A stretch of DNA of 64,000 nucleotides from the NCBI RefSeq assembly GCF_040183065.1, contig NC_091119.1, positions 64,652,392 through 64,716,391 of the forward strand, given 5' to 3'. The DNA comes from Periplaneta americana. Its lineage: Eukaryota > Arthropoda > Insecta > Blattodea > Blattidae. The notes under the pieces were generated by a model. That model ran no database searches and was not told where the DNA came from. It worked only from the letters and a program-made list of their open reading frames with translations. How positions within the stretch are numbered: the first letter of the stretch is position 1; every line of letters begins with the position of its first letter. Positions 20,096 to 31,375 of the stretch are shown here, in pieces. Made by a program: the position numbers and the translations under genes.

Positions 20096-20403
20096 TAACC
20101 TTCTGAGGACTGGATACATTTTGTAACATAGACGACTGTGTGGGGTGTTTCTTCACCCCAACTGATTATTTGTGATAATAAGTATATTTGTGTTCCTTTT
20201 TTATGTATATTTATTCACAAAAGAATTATAGGACAGTAAATAAGCCTCAATAATGAAGATTGTTGTAAAACGAGGCCACCAACAATGGTAACTAGCAACA
20301 ATGTTTACAAACAGTTTTATTTCTTATTACATAAAATAAGGAGAAAAACCATCTCACAGTTTATTCTTTCTATGCACTCTCAGTAACTGAGGCTCATCAA
20401 TGA
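20096..20403. other. Intergenic
   Basis: Nothing recognised apart from GGGGTGTTTCTTCACCCC near 20140, a short imperfect inverted repeat. Confidence 0.4.
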
Positions 20404-20980
20404 ACCATTTTCATTTAGTGTTCTGCCCAAGGGCAGGTCTTTCACTGCAAACCCAGCTTTCTCCAGTATTTCCTATTTTCTGCCTTCCTCTTTGTTTCCG
20501 CATATGATCCATATATCTTATGTCATCTATCATCTGATAGCTTCTTTTACTCCGAACTCTTCTCCCGTTCACCATTCCTTCCAGTGCATCCGTCAGTAGG
20601 CAGTTCCTTCTCAGCCAGTGACCCAACCAATTCATTTTCCTCTTCCTGACCAGTCTCAGCATCATTCTTTCTTCACTCACTTTTTCCAACACAGTTTCCT
20701 ATCTTATTCTATCTGTCCACTTCACACATTCCATTCTTCACCATATCCACATTTCAAATGCTTCTATTCGCTTCCCTTCAGTTCGTCGTAATGTCCATGT
20801 TTCTGCCCCATACAATGCCACACTCCATACAAAGCACTTTACTAGTAACTTCCTTAGTTTATGTCCGGAATCTTTTACTGTGGAAAGACTCATCATGCCA
20901 TCTTTGCAGTTTTTCTTGGGAAAGATAAACGCCGTAGCTTCGCATTGCTTTCCACACACCACTCTCTTTTTCGCATCTTA
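20404..20980 (-). mobile_element. LINE ORF2 C-terminal fragment, a second RTE-like family
   Basis: Minus-strand readings V-C-G-K-Q-C-E-A, A-L-Y-G-A-E-T-W-T-L-R and E-A-F-E-M-W (20962-20738), then E-E-R-M-M-L-R-L-V-R-K-R-K-M-N-W-L-G-H (20692-20411). The Y-G-A-E-T-W and W-L-G-H blocks are the post-RT region found also in the GTAA-tailed LINEs, but the sequence is different. One frameshift near 20700. Confidence 0.75.
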
Positions 20981-21012
20981 AAAAGGTCCTAGGGTCCCAG
21001 CGTGGAGATGCT

Positions 21013-21044
<32 letters not shown>

Positions 21045-21569
21045 GTTGTTTTGGATGCATTACTTCTGTTCAAGAGAACCTCGCCGTATCTTCGTAAACA
21101 TAACATTTGATGTCATAATAAGTAAATCGTCTGCCCATAACACATTTTAAGACTCGTGTCGTGTTTATTTGTGTCAATGTGTTTATGCGGTGGTCGAGAA
21201 TGGATGTCCTGCGTTCATTCAATGTAGCACATAAGTGCACACTGTGTTCATACAAGTGACTCTTTGTATTTCAACTGTTCCACTTCAAAGACAGACGTAA
21301 GACGTATCCATGGCAACAGACCTCGACCTGAACGAGGCAATTTTAAAATGATACTTAATTATTAATGCTAAGCTTTACTCCAATGACGTCATTGTTTAGC
21401 CACTTCTACGGACGCCTTGAACAGATAAATATTGTTAAACTGGATGGAGAGGCTAGTGAGCAATCATTTCCATTCCAGAGGACCAGGTTCGAAGACTTGG
21501 CAATGCAAGAAAAATTTCCATTTGATTAGTGATTCTTCATTTAATGTTGCAGCGGCAGTTAGCTACGAC
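20981..21569. other. Intergenic with GCT/GAT triplet repeats
   Basis: CTGCTGCTGCTGCTGATGATGATG at 21009-21042; otherwise nothing recognised. Confidence 0.5.
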
Positions 21570-21690
21570 CGAATCTCTCCTCTCCTCTCCTCTCCTCTCC
21601 TCTCCTCTCTCCTCTGCTCTCCTCTCCTCTCCTTTCCCTTCTCTCCTCTCCCCTCCCCTCCCCCCTCCTCTCCTCTTCTCTTTTCTTCAT
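21570..21690. repeat. (TCTCC)n pyrimidine tract
   Basis: About 120 bp of C and T only, built on CTCTC/CTCCT units. Long open frames across it are low-complexity artefacts. Confidence 0.95.
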
Positions 21691-21929
21691 CCCTTGGTTA
21701 TTATCATTACCACCTTTACCATTTCCTTTGCTTTTAAGCAACGACATTATGATCTTCCTTTCTTCCACTTTTCGCTTATCTCTTCCGTAATCTTAATTTC
21801 GTTTACTCCCCTTTATTCTCACTATCACCTATCCCTTCTCTTAAACACCCTCGTCCTTGTTGTTCAGTGAACTGTCCAAAGACAGGTCTGAACCTCACAA
21901 GTGATACCAACAAGGCACCACTTGTGAGG

Positions 21930-21962
<33 letters not shown>

Positions 21963-22043
21963 GGAGTAGGGTGCCCAGTTCCTTTCCCCCTCCATTGCAC
22001 ACATCGCCAATTAGCTACTGTACATATTCCACTAATCAGACTT
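21691..22043. other. Intergenic with an (AT)n microsatellite
   Basis: TA dinucleotides at 21932-21961. Just upstream TCACAAGTGATACC and CACTTGTGAGGC form a small inverted repeat. Confidence 0.5.
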
Positions 22044-22299
22044 CAATTGAGGAGCTTTTTTGCAAAAGTCGATAGATGCAGAAATTTTCGATAGTGAGTT
22101 ACATATGGATATCTTATTTTTTATAACTCCGGAATCGATCTATGAAATCAGATTTACCAAAACTTGATTCATACCGTATGTAGAGACTACCAAACCTTCC
22201 AGGTTTTTCCAAAACTCGATAGATCCTGTCACTTAGTGTATTTTCTGTAAAATCTTCATTTCTGCATCTATCGACTTTTGCAAAAACGCTCCTCAATTG
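22044..22299. mobile_element. 256-bp MITE with ~42-bp TIRs
   Basis: CAATTGAGGAGC...TTTTGCAAAAGTCGATAG at the left is matched by its inverse at the right, with few mismatches. AATT at 22045-22048 and 22295-22298 may be the target duplication. A similar AATT plus GAGGGGC edge is found at 60046-61833. Confidence 0.75.
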
Positions 22300-22469
22300 T
22301 AAACAAACAATTGTTCTTCCTCTGACACATATCGTCAAGTGAGATGTACTGCTTGATAATATCAGCCAAAAACTCAATCAGAGGCACCTCGTCCTTATCG
22401 TCATATTACTATTTTCCGTCTTCTCCATCTTCACTGCTTAAACCAATGATATTCAATCTTTTTTGCTAG

Positions 22470-23018
22470 TGTGGTGTAAGGTAGACTTGACCACACTTGT
22501 AACGTATAGGAATTTAGTTGGGTTCGCCCAAGACCTAAGTCTTGAGAATAATAAGAACAAGCCATCGAATGTGGTATACTATATTGATGAAGTAGTAATA
22601 CAGTTGACTGTGTAGACTGCACAACAACTAACGAGTAAAAGCCCTGAGGGTTGTGGTGACTTGAATTATATAGGAGAGATTTGGGGCGTTTTCAGGATGC
22701 AAGTCCATGTCTAAACATGACCATACATGGTAATGTTTAGGGGTTATAGTCACGTGCACTATGATAGACGTTGTACCATAATTATATGGTAATATTTTAG
22801 GGAGCGCAACCCTACAGAATCCAAAAAAATACAAAGGGGTGAGAGGATAACGCGTGAGTGAAGGGAAGATAGCTTGTACTTAGTCACCAAAATCCTTAGG
22901 AGTAACATACATTTATAATGATGCAGTTACACAGAATGTAAAAGATATAAGTTACATACATGAACATACATGATCATACAATTATTAATTCACACAAAAG
23001 TTACAATATTATTCCACA
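22470..23018 (-). repeat. Putative 3' LTR
   Basis: On the minus strand it follows the purine run TAGGAAGGGGAG and begins TGTGGAATAA. It ends TTACACCACA at 22470, giving TGTGG...CCACA ends. The outer boundary cannot be confirmed without a second LTR. Confidence 0.55.
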
Positions 23019-23057
23019 CTCCCCTTCCTATTAAAAGTTTGACCGACTTTTAAGAGG

Positions 23058-25203
23058 TTAAACTTTAACTTTATCCCATTCCTTCTGTTTTCTGGATGAT
23101 AAGGGAGATTTTGAGACGGCTGCAGGGATGGATTTCTGGGATTTTGCCTTTATTTGTTCAAGGGCTTGGGAGACATCAGCTATTGTGGCGTTAGGATTGG
23201 GTTGGTACCTACTAGGATTCATAGAAAATGTTTGCATTTCATTTTCACTATCTGACTTTTCTCCCGCTCTTGCTCTTTCCTTTGATCTCTGATTGTATTG
23301 ACTATCCTTAATAATAATAGGACGACAACAAGCACTACATCCCTTCCTGTAATCTGAACACGTCTCTCTCCAGTTACATTGTTTCAACATCCACAATCCA
23401 CACTTTCTACAACTGCTACAGCGACAGCAACACACACAAAAGAGCAACGTTACTCTGATTACTGAACTAATATAGAACCAAGAAGAATAGTGACGCCAAA
23501 CACTTTCATATTTAATTTTGGATTGTTCTTCTGATATTTGTTTTTGAAGATCATCAATTCTTACTCCCATGTATTTAAAATCATGAGTCGTAGATAGAAT
23601 ATTTGGAAATGGCAATTGCATCTTAGTTTTTGTCATTATTTCTTCTTGTTCCTGTGAAATATAACAGTCAATATGCATAGAAGCTATAGGGATGATATCA
23701 GTAGTAGTTTGATTAATTTTAGTATGCTGTAGTGGATATAACACTCCTACTGAGGTCAACCCTTTACAATAACAGCTAATACAAGTTTCCTTCTATTAAA
23801 TAATTTTACTTTTTCCTTTACTTCATTCTCACATACTACAGTTATCTCATCCTTTTGATGATTTGCATACAACCATTCATTACTATGTGTTAAAGGTATC
23901 CACATGGTATCTATTATATGAATATATTGTTCAAATGCTTTACATACTTCTGGATATTCAGTCGTAGTAGGATGTATCAGGTAGGTGAGGCAATCTTCTT
24001 TCACTATATGATTTATTGGGACATTCTCCATACAAATCATATTAGCAATTATCTTTTTGCATTCTCTCACATGCTTTTGAGATAAAAATGCTGTTTTCGT
24101 TCTCAACGTATTGGTTGCTATGTAAGGATGTTGGGGTTGTATAAATTTAGCGGTTCTGTTATTATTCGTAATTACCGGAAAAGGAACAATTTCATATAAA
24201 TTGAATTTTTCACGTGACAAGAGAGGTACTCTCACAATGTATACCAACATAGATGACGTTTTATAAATAGTTGCCGTCATCACCAGGTCCACTTGGTGTG
24301 ATGGCAAAGGTGGTAATTGCAGATCGATAGGAATTGTTTCACGTAACACTTTCTTAATCTTCTCGTAAGTTATAACCTGAGGCTGAATAATTCCAAGTCG
24401 CGCATTTGTTGTCTTTGTGATCAACAAATCGCAATATTCATAACAGTCTTGGTATCCTAACTCAACATGTTTAATCTTTAGATTAATTGCTGTGATTGTA
24501 TTGTCTTCATGCATCTTACCTTCCCACTGCTTTTGGTAATGTGAAAGAAAAGTATTGAAACTTTCCTTGATTGCTTTTTGATTTAACAATAATTCCGTAG
24601 TTGTTTCATTGACTGTTACCAAACTTGACTTTAAAAGTGTTAACTGTTCTGAACTAATGTGTAAGAAATTAAGTTGTTCTTGCTGCATCTTATCCATTCT
24701 TTCCTTATACATTCTATCTCAGCTTCAGTTGCAGTGCCGAATAGAATTTTAGAAATTTCGCCTACAAAACCTAGTACAGAACACTTTTTCCTGTTATTAT
24801 CATTGTTGACCATTGGTCCAATAATTTCTTCAAGAGTTTCTCTTAGCCTTTGTACACTAGTTCTTTTAGCCAGGATGTGAGCTAATCCTTGCTCACAATC
24901 CGTTTTGTGATACCATGTGTATACTAACAAATTTTTACATTCATTCTGTATAGTTACACTCCCTTGCTTGAGCGTATCATACAAGTGTTGTACCGGTCCC
25001 ACGTCTACGTAAGTAATGACATCCCAGAAGTGCGGAGTGAACCACACGTCTGCTACAAAATCAAAGTATATGCCTGTCTGTCCTTTGATTTCTTCATTTT
25101 GAGTTGCTGAAAAGCATTCAACCTTAACAGTAGTCATACCAATGAGTAGTGCTAACCACTTACATAAAATCATCTTGGTATGCTTCTGAAAAAAAAGAAA
25201 CAA
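23058..25203 (-). pseudogene. Envelope-like (baculovirus F / errantivirus type) gene, two frameshifts
   Basis: Three overlapping open segments: 25203-24640, 24712-23756 and 23759-23058. The first starts with a hydrophobic leader (signal peptide-like) and has several Cys. A G-E-I-S-K-I-L-F-G-T motif near 24750 is the G-x-x-x-K-x-L-F-G-T signature of F-like envelope proteins. A frameshift near 24712 leads into a coiled-coil-like stretch, and another near 23780 into the last part, where a hydrophobic Cys-rich segment at about 23435-23480 is the probable membrane anchor, followed by a basic tail. As it stands the gene cannot make the full product. Confidence 0.75.
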
Positions 25204-25205
25204 AA

Positions 25206-26590
25206 TTATTCTTTGTATTCCTTCACTCTATTAATGTGTACAGTGAATCTCTTTTTTCCCGTTCCCCCAATCCTGCACAACTCGAGGTTAACCTTATTAA
25301 CACAAGTTATTTCAAATGGGCCTTCCCACAGAGGGTCCAACTTTTTCCTGTTCTCCTTTCGTACCAAGACCTTGGCTCCCAGAGCTATGTCATTAGTTAC
25401 CTCATTTTCTTTCTTTGCTCCCTGAGCTACGTCATTACTGACTTCACGCTGCCCTACCCACAATAGGTCCAGCTTTTCCTTATTTTCTTTCTTAGCTCCC
25501 CGAGCTACGTCATTACTGACTTCACACTGCCCTACCCACAATAGGTCCAGCTTTTCCTTATTTTCTTTCTTAGCTCCCCGAGTTCATCATTAGGCCTATG
25601 ACTTTTCTTATCTTTATTCCTATTATCGTCGAGTACTCGCTTTTCCGTACTTTGTTTGAGGAACTTCCTCACTTCCTGCCAAGTGAGCCTCATCCTTTGC
25701 TTAAACTGTGCCACGTAATCATCATAGGTATATATTACCTTCGCTTCCTGCCTTAAAGTTCCAGGAATATTTGCTATTCGACGAAACATAAGCTCATGAG
25801 GAGTGAATTTCGTACTACAGTGAGGAGTTGTGTTATAAGTAAATATTGCAAAGGGTAACCATCTATCCCATTCATCCTGTTTAGTGGAACTGAAACATCT
25901 TAAATATTCCACTATAACTTTGTGGGACCTATCTAAGCTACCATTAGATTCTGGGTGGTATGCACTGGTATGAATCTTATTTATTTTGAGTAACTTACAA
26001 ATTTCTTGAAAAAGTTTACTCATAAATTGACTACCTTGATCTGTAAGAATTACATCACATATTCCATAAGTTAAAATAATATATTCTACAAAACATCTGG
26101 CTACAATCTCTGTAGTCATTTCTGGCATTGGAACGGCTATTAGATACTTACTTAAGAGATCCTGACACGTCAGAATATATTTATTTCCTTCCAATGATAA
26201 GGTAAGAGAGCCTACAATATCAAGTGATATCTTTTCCCATACACTCTGGGGTGTGTCTGTTATTTGTAACAGGGCTTTTGGAATAGCCTGTTGACTTTTA
26301 TTAATTTGGCAAATTTTACATTTCCTAATGTACTGTGTAATATCTCCCAACATATTGGGCCATTTGCAATACAATTTAATCCTTTCATAGGTTCTTTGTT
26401 TGCCTTGGTGACCTCCGATGGGACAATCGTGTGATTCTTTCAACAATCGAGATTTTCGTTCTTCTGAAATTTCATTAGTTCCGTCTTTCATAAAGAGGGT
26501 GATTCTACTTAAGCAATCGGCATTGACATTTCTTTTTCCCGCCTTATGGACAACGTCAAAATCGTATTCTTCTAACAGTAACCTTGTTAT
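25206..26590 (-). pseudogene. pol 3' end: RNase H tail and integrase
   Basis: From 26590 the minus strand reads L-E-E-Y-D-F-D-V-V-H-K-A-G-K-R-N-V-N-A-D (end of RNase H), then an H-H-C-C finger (G-G-H-Q-G-K, C-K-I-C). The core has S-L-D-I-V-G, L-T-D-Q-G-S-Q-F and then S-N-G-S-L-D-R-S-H, where the third acidic residue is D (codon GAT) and not the expected E. Spacing from the second D is 35 residues. A GPY/F-like end (D-P-L-W-E-G-P-F) and H-I-N-R-V-K follow in another frame after a duplicated 78-bp stretch. Confidence 0.85.
25418..25590 (-). repeat. 78-bp tandem duplication in integrase C-terminus
   Basis: Units 25418-25495 and 25496-25573 are nearly identical, with a partial third from 25574. 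Each unit is 26 codons, so the amplification itself keeps frame. The translated unit contains G-A-K-K-E-N and L-L-W-V-G-Q. Confidence 0.9.
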
Positions 26591-26795
26591 AACAGTAACC
26601 AGGCTTACAGCCGGTTTTCATTCGACTCCTCAGAGAGCATCCATCAAAGCTGAGCATCCGAACGAATGTTCGAATTTCAACCGGTTGCCCCTAATGTTTT
26701 GCAGGCTAGACAGAACACTGACATTTTCTGAGTACACAAACGGAGTAACAATTGAAGAAAATTTACCGTGTAATTTAAAAAATGTATTTGCTTAA

Positions 26796-27519
26796 GGCGT
26801 TAGGTACAGCTTACAGCAGTAAAATTTTGGAAATATTCAACTTTTTTTCTCCATTACTGCATCTTTTACAAAAACGAAAATTGATATGTTTAAAACATTG
26901 TCCTTCTGCTATATGAAAAAATTATTTTTACGATTTAAAAAAAATATTTACATTTTTTTTTTCTTCAAAATTCAGTTCACTGTGCAGTGATGAAGCATTT
27001 CCCACATAACTAAAAAAAAATCCAACATTCTGCGATGAAATTGTTTGTGTGTATTTATACATGTCATATTAACAATATGATGCAAGATCACTCTATCTTT
27101 GATAGATTGTCTGTTAAAAAATAAATTCGTTTAAAAATGGTCAAATATCAGTATTTTCTTCTAACACAAAAAAAAAATTATTTATTAAGGAATGTAGTTG
27201 TAAGAGTATGATATTGTAAACATGAGTTTCAGCAATAAACTAAAAGAGAAAGAACATGAAAAATTTAAGAAGTTTATGAGTTATGAGGGAAACGCTTCAT
27301 CACTGCATAGTGAACTGCCAGTATTTTTAATTTCGAAAAAAAAAAAAAAAAAAAAAAGTAAGTGACTCTTTTTAAATCATAAAAACGTTTTTTTTTTCAT
27401 ATAGCAGAAGGACAGTGTTTTTCACAAATTATTTTCATTTATTGTACAAGATACAGTAATGGAAGAAAAAAAGTTGAATATTTCCAAAAATTTTACTGTT
27501 GTAAGCTGTACCTAACCCC
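26796..27519. mobile_element. ~724-bp long-TIR MITE
   Basis: Arms of about 220 bp (left GGCGTTAGGTACAGCTTACA..., right its inverse ending TGTACCTAACCCC) with near-palindromic content including TTCACTGTGCAGTGATGAAG. TTAA precedes and TTGA follows, suggesting a decayed TTAA duplication (piggyBac or Kolobok style), unproven. Confidence 0.75.
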
Positions 27520-28171
27520 TTGATTGATTGCATACTTTATTACACTTATCTTCATAACATATATAGGTGAACAAATGGACAGCGATAACAACAAAGGAAA
27601 TAAGTGTAATGCATAATATGAAATCTGGTGTGTAAAGAAATGCAAGAATAGAATAAATTACAATTATTAAATAAAAGAGAAAATAAGTACATTTATACTT
27701 CAGACTCAAAATGCATACCTCTAAAACAGTAGTTGTTAATACCTTTTAATTACTCTAAGCAGATGCATTATTTTATTAATAAATCATTTTAAGAAAATAT
27801 GTTTTGCTCTTGACGATACCAAACTGTAATGAATGAATGAATAAAAGAATGAGTTTCACAAACTTTACACTTGTGCCAAGTTAACAAGCTTGTACTATAA
27901 AGAATTATTATTTCATACTATGTTCGACTTGTTTTCATTTTAATAATATTAAAATGAAGTCATTATTTTCAGTCTAGGACTTAACAACCTAAGATAGTCG
28001 ATACCATTTATGAAAGAATCGATACCATTCAACAATCAGCCGATAGATGAAATGTTACTCCCAACTTGTTGCAGCGCGCAGCATTGCAAGATCTCGTAAT
28101 TCGTTTATTTTAAAATATACGCTTTTCTGCAAAACTATTCAAAATATAGCAAAATGATATGTGACTTTTTA

Positions 28172-28172
<1 letters not shown>
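27520..28172. other. Intergenic
   Basis: AT-rich; nothing recognised. Confidence 0.4.

Positions 28173-28252
<80 letters not shown>
28173..28252. repeat. Compound (CT)n(AT)n microsatellite
   Basis: About 19 CT followed by about 20 AT units at the edge of a dispersed repeat. Confidence 0.95.
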
Positions 28253-28254
<2 letters not shown>

Positions 28255-28256
<2 letters not shown>

Positions 28257-28620
28257 TTATATGAAATATTTCATAGCGTGTTTTGGGAAAGCCATTGATA
28301 TAATTCCCAATATGATTAGTCAATTTAAGAGAGCAGTGTATTATGGTAATAAATTATTGATAGAATTCTAGTTTTGTCCTTTAAATGTGAATAAATTTGA
28401 TACGAACAAATATAACATTGTAAAACTCCTTTGCAGAACGAAAAGTTGTATTTGTTCGGGTTAAATACCCTATGAAATATTTCATGTAAAACAGTTTATA
28501 CCTCGAAAAGGAAGTAAAAACGAGCAAAATTGTATGGAACATTTTTGTTTGAAATATCTCAAAGAATAACCCCTCCTCCCCTAAAATTAATGACATTACT
28601 TACAGTTCACTCTGTATATG
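28255..28620 (+). repeat. Dispersed repeat family R1 copy
   Basis: Contains CAATTTAAGAGAGCAGTGTA, TTTTGTCCTTTAAATGTG and an end CACTCTGTATATG. Related copies lie at 31011-31375, 56236-56550 and 59820-60000. No coding capacity seen; type unknown. Confidence 0.7.
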
Positions 28621-28809
28621 AAAGGTTCAGAGTCATAGTGGGCCAAGCGCCATTTATTAGGTAAAATTTATAAATACAAAATCAAACATTACATTAACAT
28701 TCTTAGAGAACAACATTATAAATGGTAAATATTGGAGAATAATTATCTAAAAGAACAATAGAACTTGCTTAAGGACTATGGTACTTAAAAAGTAAAAAAC
28801 GGGAAGTAT

Positions 28810-29425
28810 TGTTTGAAGGACATATTAATGTAATTAATTCTTCCTATTTTGCTAATATAGGAAAACATCTTGCTTCTGAGATACCAAATGTAGAAAGAAC
28901 TATACATAATTGCAGTGTGTATTCCATATACCTCGAGCCAATTACTCCAGAGGAAAAATTAACAAGATAACTTTGTTAAAAAATAATGTTGCTGCAGGTC
29001 CAGATGATATTTCTGTAAGATTCTTAAAATCCGTAAAATGTACCATTAGTCAGCTGTTAGCACACATTTTTAATTCATTTATTGAATATGGACATGTGCC
29101 TCCAGAATTTAAGAATTCTATCATTGTTCCTATCTACGAGAACTCTGGAGACAAAGCAGATCCTATTAATTATCGTCATATCTCTCTCATTTCTAACATG
29201 GTGAAACTATTTTGAAAATGTCTTTGTACTAGGATTACTAAGTTTTTAAATAAGTACCAAGTACTCTCTACCTCCCAATTTGGCTTTAGAGAAGGTAAGT
29301 CCACCGAAAATGCAATTTATAAGTTAATTAAACTCTTGTAAACATAAATTAGTTGTGTTTTTAGGTTTGAAAAAAAAAAAGCTTTCGATACTGTTAAACA
29401 TACTATTCTCTTAATTTAATTCCTT
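28810..29425 (+). pseudogene. LINE reverse transcriptase, N-terminal RT blocks
   Basis: Readings Y-F-A-N-I-G-K-H-L, L-E-P-I-T-P-E-E, then 28960-29212 N-N-V-A-A-G-P-D-D-I, F-K-N-S-I-I-V-P-I-Y and I-N-Y-R-H-I-S-L-I-S. After a stop comes S-Q-F-G-F-R-E-G-K-S-T-E-N-A-I and finally K-A-F-D-T-V-K-H. These are RT motifs of Jockey/CR1-type LINEs. The fragment stops before the Y-A-D-D box. Possibly the same family as 35650-39960. Confidence 0.8.
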
Positions 29426-30037
29426 TCTCCATACACAAATCAAAAAGGAAAGTAGACGAAATAAAATAACCATTGTGCTTCTGTTATATTTCATAACTAT
29501 TTCTGTTAGAACTGAATCGTTGCTTGTCTGTTTCAGGACAACTACTGCCTGCTTCACTGGCATTCTGTAGTTTCGAAGGATGCAAGGTAGGGAGCGACCT
29601 TAATCTTGAGTAGCTGTGGAGTCTTAAGAGGCGGAATTTAAATGAAAATCACAGGCTCTTCACGTACCAAGTAGGAGGACTTTTTGTGAAATCTGTTTCG
29701 AAAGAAAAATGCCGATTGGGACTCGTAACCGTGGCAACAGGGTTAGCGGAAAAAAAAGAGATCCAATTTAGAGAAGTAGTCCACACACTGTTCATGTCGT
29801 GATAGGAAATGCACTTGTGTTTGAGAAGTCTCTGTCCCCAACATAAACATGTTATCATACTGTTACATTATGTAATATCAGAAGTTTATTCTGTTTACAG
29901 CTTCAGAACTCGTAAATAAGTCTCTTACATTCGTTTTAACTTTGGAAGTCCCTTCTTTTAAACCTATATATTGTCTTGACACACTTTTTGCTTTTGTTCA
30001 CAGCTAGTTCAACTATCCTAGACATACTATTGCATAA
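29426..30037. other. Intergenic
   Basis: No gene recognised. Confidence 0.4.
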
Positions 30038-30290
30038 TTGAAGCGTTGGCTGGAACAACATTATAAGTTACATTTGATAAAATTTACAGGAGCTGCAAAA
30101 ATGTGTATACGTACAACGTTGTTCTTATAGGGTAGCAAACTTTTGAATGGACAAATTTCACGTACTGCATTGATGGACAGTTGCAAGCGAAAGAGTATAG
30201 CAAGGTAACATGACATACAACATTATTACACGGAAACACGCCGAATGAAAATTTTGTAACTTACAATGTTGTTCCAGCCGACACTTCAAG
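30038..30290. mobile_element. 253-bp MITE
   Basis: TTGAAGCGTTGGCTGGAAC at the left and its inverse GTTCCAGCCGACACTTCAAG at the right, continuing into ATT-TAAGTTACA on both sides, about 35 bp of TIR. The target duplication is unclear. Confidence 0.75.
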
Positions 30291-31010
30291 TATTCTAATA
30301 TATGGGGAAAATAACCACAACATTTTATGATAATCACTGGGGTTCTAATCTTCTGGTAAAATATTTTAAAAAATTTTCTTATGTATGACTAGTTTCAATT
30401 TTCTGGTATTCATCTCTAATTTTACTACAACTGTACCTTTCTAAATTTCCCAATATACTGCTTATAAAATTTATTAAGTTTCGTCTGCTGCTAAACTGCA
30501 GTTGACAACGAAGGTCCAGAATACAAACTATAATATAATATTGGTGGATAGTTATTAGTTTTTTCAGAAAACAATTTTTTCTCAAATGTTTAACAACCTG
30601 TTATTCGGTAACTATTGCGAGTAGAATCGTGATTTTCATCCATATCGATAGGAAATATAATAAAGAATAATTTATTCTACTGGTGTACTTCAGTAGAGTG
30701 GACAGTTTTCGTGTAAATTTAATTTTAAAAACCTTTAATTTCAACGTAAGATTTACGTAAAGATTAATAACCTATAATTTCAAGCCATTGCACGATGCAA
30801 GCAGGTTGCAGCGTCGCGCCAGAGAACAGCTCACCTAGAGACATGCCGAGTTCGTTGACCTCTTACATCTGTATCACGAGAAGAGTGTGTTAGCGGCGAT
30901 GGTTGCCGGTCTACTGAAACTTCAAAATTAATTTTCTAATTAACCGTGTTTTTAATCACAAAACGTAATACAATTTTTCTATTCATTTAAGAGTGTCTTA
31001 TCGCCTCTTT
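30291..31010. other. Intergenic
   Basis: Nothing recognised. Confidence 0.4.
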
Positions 31011-31375
31011 CAATCAGGAAGGTTATTTCACTTCCATCCTGTATATAGGGTGAATCGTAAGTAATATAATGAACTTCAGGGAGTTAATCTTTGAGAAATT
31101 TCACATAAAAAGTTTCATACGATTTTGCTTTTTTTTTTCTTTCTTTCTTTTTTTTTTTTTTTCATTTTCAATATAAAAATTGTTTAATATGAAAAAAATT
31201 CATAGCCTGTTTTTGGAAAAGCATTGATTTAAAACCCAATATGGTCAGTCAATTTAAGAGAGCAGTGTATTATGATAATAAACGATTGAAAGAATTTTAG
31301 TTTTGTCCTTTAAATGTGCAGAAATTTGATCCTAACAAATGTAACATTGTAAAGTTTTACAACGAAAAGTTACAG
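31011..31375 (+). repeat. Dispersed repeat family R1 copy
   Basis: Shares CAATTTAAGAGAGCAGTGTA and TTTTGTCCTTTAAATGTG with 28255-28620. A T-rich tract lies at 31129-31163. Confidence 0.7.

Larger units (their letters stand above)
22470..26598 (-). mobile_element. Gypsy-type env-bearing LTR element, 3' half only
   Basis: On the minus strand the order is end of RNase H, integrase, env, polypurine tract, LTR. The 5' part (LTR, gag, protease, RT) is absent: the sequence changes near 26598. Only one LTR is present, so age by LTR comparison is impossible. An insect endogenous retrovirus of errantivirus-like plan. Confidence 0.8.

Noticed and set aside
21432-21870. Overlapping ~100-codon frames on both strands
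   Set aside because: They arise from the TCTCC tract, which is stop-free in several frames.
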